Shown here: positions 63,484 through 64,000 of the stretch, piece by piece
How positions within the stretch are numbered: position 1 is the stretch's first letter
Layout of the letters: each line of letters begins with the position of its first letter
Source of the DNA: Desulfosporosinus sp.
GTDB taxonomy: Bacteria > Bacillota > Desulfitobacteriia > Desulfitobacteriales > Desulfitobacteriaceae
DNA: 64,000 nt
Assembly: GCA_003513495.1 (NCBI GenBank)
Contig: DOPM01000057.1
Location: 186,001-250,000, forward strand
Direction: 5' to 3'
Made by a program: the position numbers and the translations under genes
The notes under the pieces: model-generated
Seen by the model: only the letters and a program-made list of their open reading frames with translations
Databases searched by the model: none
Told to the model about the DNA's origin: nothing

Positions 63484-64000
63484 TTAGGAATCCAGTTCAT
63501 CTAAAACGCCAAACTCTTCTTCAAACGGTCTAATATTCTTGTTACCCCAAATAAAGTAGTAGGCGATAGCAATGACATAAACAAGTGCTGCCCATTTTAA
63601 AGCGGGAACACTTGATATAAAGACACTAATCGTCAGAAAAATACCCGTAATAAAGCTAATGACTGGGACCACTGGATAGGATACTTTAAAGGGTCGTTTT
63701 AGATTGGGTTCTTTTGATCGTAAGATAAACAGGCTGATTAAGCTAAGCATATATAGGGCTACAGAACCAATAACTGCTATAGTAATAACGATCGCTGTCT
63801 GTCCCGTGAGAACGACACCCAGTCCAACGATTCCAGGAACTAACAATGCCCATACTGGAGTATGACGTTTAGGGTCGACGTAAGCCAAAAATTTAGGCAA
63901 ATACCCCGTCCGAGCCATCGCATAAGTTTGACGAGAATAACCCACGATAATCCCATGCAGAGAAGCAATTAAGCCGAACAAACCAATGATATTGACTAAA
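63484..64000 (-). CDS. eat: Ethanolamine permease, C-terminal part (cut by window edge)
   Basis: 172 codons of an APC-superfamily permease are present, open to the window edge. The sequence LIASLHGIIVGYSRQTYAMARTGYLPKFL matches the ethanolamine permease subgroup, with four more membrane helices and the short cytoplasmic tail. It brings ethanolamine to the eut enzymes encoded directly downstream. The 5' part and any regulator such as EutV/EutW lie outside. Confidence 0.85.
   Translation of the reverse strand, partial: LVNIIGLFGLIASLHGIIVGYSRQTYAMARTGYLPKFLAYVDPKRHTPVWALLVPGIVGLGVVLTGQTAIVITIAVIGSVALYMLSLISLFILRSKEPNLKRPFKVSYPVVPVISFITGIFLTISVFISSVPALKWAALVYVIAIAYYFIWGNKNIRPFEEEFGVLDELDS

Overview
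The window looks like chromosomal DNA of a strictly anaerobic, endospore-forming, Gram-positive bacterium of the Desulfosporosinus/Desulfitobacterium type (Peptococcaceae); this is an inference from gene content. The supporting genes are a CotS-type spore-coat kinase, a Spo0E-like phosphatase, an anaerobe-type hybrid-cluster protein, a cytochrome bd operon, a Bacillus-like RlmN and a clostridial ethanolamine microcompartment. Most genes lie on the minus strand, start codons include many GTG and TTG, and strong GGAGG-type ribosome binding sites are common. No tRNA, rRNA or CRISPR array was seen.

Layout. 1-6.1 kb: start of an Fe/Mn superoxide dismutase, hybrid-cluster protein with a Crp/Fnr-type operator, a frameshifted KtrB/TrkH potassium channel, an unknown protein and an anion-permease-like protein. 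6.1-11.6 kb: threonine aldolase, rRNA methyltransferase RlmN, pyruvate kinase and GAPDH. 11.8-18.4 kb: the carboxynorspermidine synthase/decarboxylase pair (spermidine-type polyamines), then a Hen1-Pnkp RNA-repair cassette. 18.5-28.9 kb: LysM protein, two metallo-beta-lactamase-fold proteins, a REP-associated tyrosine transposase (RAYT) surrounded by REP palindromes and next to a truncated ferredoxin-like gene, an ABC exporter with a two-component system, a 57-aa protein and a D-aminoacylase-like amidohydrolase. 28.9-34.5 kb: a CotS-kinase/glycosyltransferase fusion with a lysine-rich repetitive tail, UDP-glucose dehydrogenase and an extremely acidic poly-Asp protein. 34.7-35.5 kb: no ORF, but a consensus promoter, a closing 16-bp stem and an intrinsic terminator, so a candidate structured noncoding RNA.

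35.7-40.6 kb: an SDR oxidoreductase, Spo0E, and a thiamin operon thiD-cytX-thiM-thiE behind a TPP riboswitch with a terminator. 40.7-44.9 kb: a Cache-HAMP-PAS-GGDEF-HD-GYP c-di-GMP protein and RmuC. 44.9-51.2 kb: cydA-cydB-cydD-cydC. 51.3-64 kb: an ethanolamine-utilisation microcompartment operon read leftward: ethanolamine permease (partial), eutA, eutB, eutC, BMC-H, eutL, acylating aldehyde dehydrogenase, BMC-H, an EutT-PduL fusion, a eut-associated protein, eutN, pduS, pduT and eutQ. Together these encode uptake, lyase reactivation, ethanolamine cleavage, conversion of acetaldehyde to acetyl-CoA and acetyl phosphate, cofactor adenosylation, a shell and an Fe-S electron conduit.

The most notable items are the candidate ncRNA at 34.87-35.51 kb, the RAYT with two REP families whose arms differ in a compensated way, the Hen1-Pnkp cassette, the poly-Asp gene with a 240-nt internal duplication facing a polycationic coat-protein tail, and, in the microcompartment operon, a short module shared by three different proteins plus heptanucleotide tandem arrays in the gene spacers.
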